Assembly: GCF_900635155.1 (NCBI RefSeq)
Contig: NZ_LR134002.1
Span: 248,001 to 312,000, forward strand
From: Streptococcus sanguinis
GTDB lineage: Bacteria; Bacillota; Bacilli; Lactobacillales; Streptococcaceae
DNA length: 64,000 nt
Direction: 5' to 3'
Part shown: in pieces, positions 63,439 through 64,000 of the stretch
How the letters are laid out: each line of letters opens with the position of its first letter
Position numbering within the stretch: position 1 is the stretch's first letter
The notes under the pieces: generated by a model
Database searches by the model: none
What the model saw: the letters and a program-made list of their open reading frames with translations, nothing else
Told to the model about the DNA's origin: nothing
Program-made: the position numbers and the translations under genes

Positions 63439-64000
63439 TTATTCCCCCAACTCCTCGCTGTATGCAATAATCTGATCAACTGTGTCAGACAAGAATTGGA
63501 TGGTATCACGGAGTGGTTTGTCTGTTGAGATATCCGCTCCGATAATCATAGCTGACTCAAGCGGAGTCTTGCTGCCGCCAGATTTGAGTAGTTCCAGCCA
63601 GTCACGGGCACCATTTTCGTCATTTTTCAAATGTAGGTAGCCAGCAGTAGAGATGACTAAGCCTGCTGAGTAAGTGTAGCTGTAAAGCCCCATGTAGTAG
63701 TGGGCTTGACGCATCCAGGTCAGGGCAGCATCGTCGTCAATCTCAACGGCATCCCCCCAGAACTCTGTCAAGACTTCTTTCATGATAGCGTTGAGTTTGC
63801 TTGCGCCAAAGGTTCCGCCTTCTTCAATCAAAGTATAGACCTTGCGTTGGAAGGCAGCTTCCAGCAAGTGAGTAATGAAGTTGTGGAAGTAAGTATCCGT
63901 CAGACGGTGAGCCAGGGCAAAGCGTTTCTGGCGTGGGTTATCAAATTGGCGCTCCAGATAATCACTGAGCAGGAGCTCATTAAAGGTAGATGGTGCTTCC
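63439..64000 (-). CDS. pepF: oligoendopeptidase F, C-terminal part
   Basis: PepF is a cytoplasmic M3-family metallopeptidase that degrades peptides of about 7 to 17 residues. The visible 187 residues run off the window end in an open frame. The segment EAPSTFNELLLSDYL, at the window edge, lies just downstream of the HExxH zinc site in this family and contains the third metal ligand. The C-terminal part (RQAHYYMGLYSYTYSAGLVIS) matches the M3B family. The HExxH itself is outside the window. Confidence 0.92.
   Translation of the reverse strand, partial: EAPSTFNELLLSDYLERQFDNPRQKRFALAHRLTDTYFHNFITHLLEAAFQRKVYTLIEEGGTFGASKLNAIMKEVLTEFWGDAVEIDDDAALTWMRQAHYYMGLYSYTYSAGLVISTAGYLHLKNDENGARDWLELLKSGGSKTPLESAMIIGADISTDKPLRDTIQFLSDTVDQIIAYSEELGE

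Overview
The window is a chromosomal segment of a low-to-mid GC Gram-positive coccus, very probably a Streptococcus of the sanguinis/mitis type. The reasons are the gene content and order (rpe-thiN-rmuC-yhaM-purR, rpsL-rpsG-fusA, gapA, glmS, uppS-cdsA-rseP-proS, polC, pepS), the streptococcal form of PurR, ClpL with its Asn-rich N-terminus, and many strong -35/extended -10 promoters and U-tailed terminators. The species is an inference only. No rRNA, tRNA, CRISPR array or complete insertion sequence was seen.

Layout. 1-4768: end of the rpe-thiN-rmuC-yhaM run, then purR and a small anchored protein. 4819-9579: the translation genes rpsL, rpsG and fusA, then gapA. 9754-11845: glmS behind a strong promoter flanked by two GntR/NagR-like half-sites. 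11882-17584: two tandem UroD/MtaA-like methyltransferase paralogues with a polar amino-acid ABC transporter (binding protein, two permeases, ATPase). 17637-28897: a divergent L-fucose catabolic locus. It holds a DeoR-type regulator (minus strand) and then fucA, fucI, an orphan PTS IIB and IIA, a ribose-type ABC transporter, fucK, fucU and fucO, the last behind a Rex-like site. 28959-31513: clpL with a long repetitive leader. 31631-34600: a small accessory stretch (serine hydrolase, CPBP protease, small HTH protein, structured repeats). 34574-42470: tkt, yajC, uppS-cdsA-rseP-proS. 42500-48108: PH-like protein, lipoprotein, polC. 48147-54534: an AT-rich accessory island. 54537-64000: a RelB/YafQ-type toxin-antitoxin pair, pepS, def, an MFS transporter, rsuA, rpsO, a hydrolase, yjdF behind a riboswitch-like leader, trxA, and the end of pepF.

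Best candidate for an undescribed system: 48147-54458. A CbxX-type AAA+ ATPase carrying an additional degenerate ATPase domain is followed by a WYL-domain regulator with its own promoter, a 40-residue protein, and two overlapping DUF262 genes. The second DUF262 gene carries a C-terminal DUF1524/HNH-like nuclease motif (GmrSD-like). The block is clearly more AT-rich than its flanks and lies between polC and a toxin-antitoxin module, as expected of a transferred defence-type cassette.

Other notable points are the orphan PTS IIA/IIB pair inside an ABC-fed fucose operon, paired TGAAC direct repeats and a cre-like site in its control region, a covarying intergenic repeat upstream of tkt, and the anti-Shine-Dalgarno leader of yjdF.
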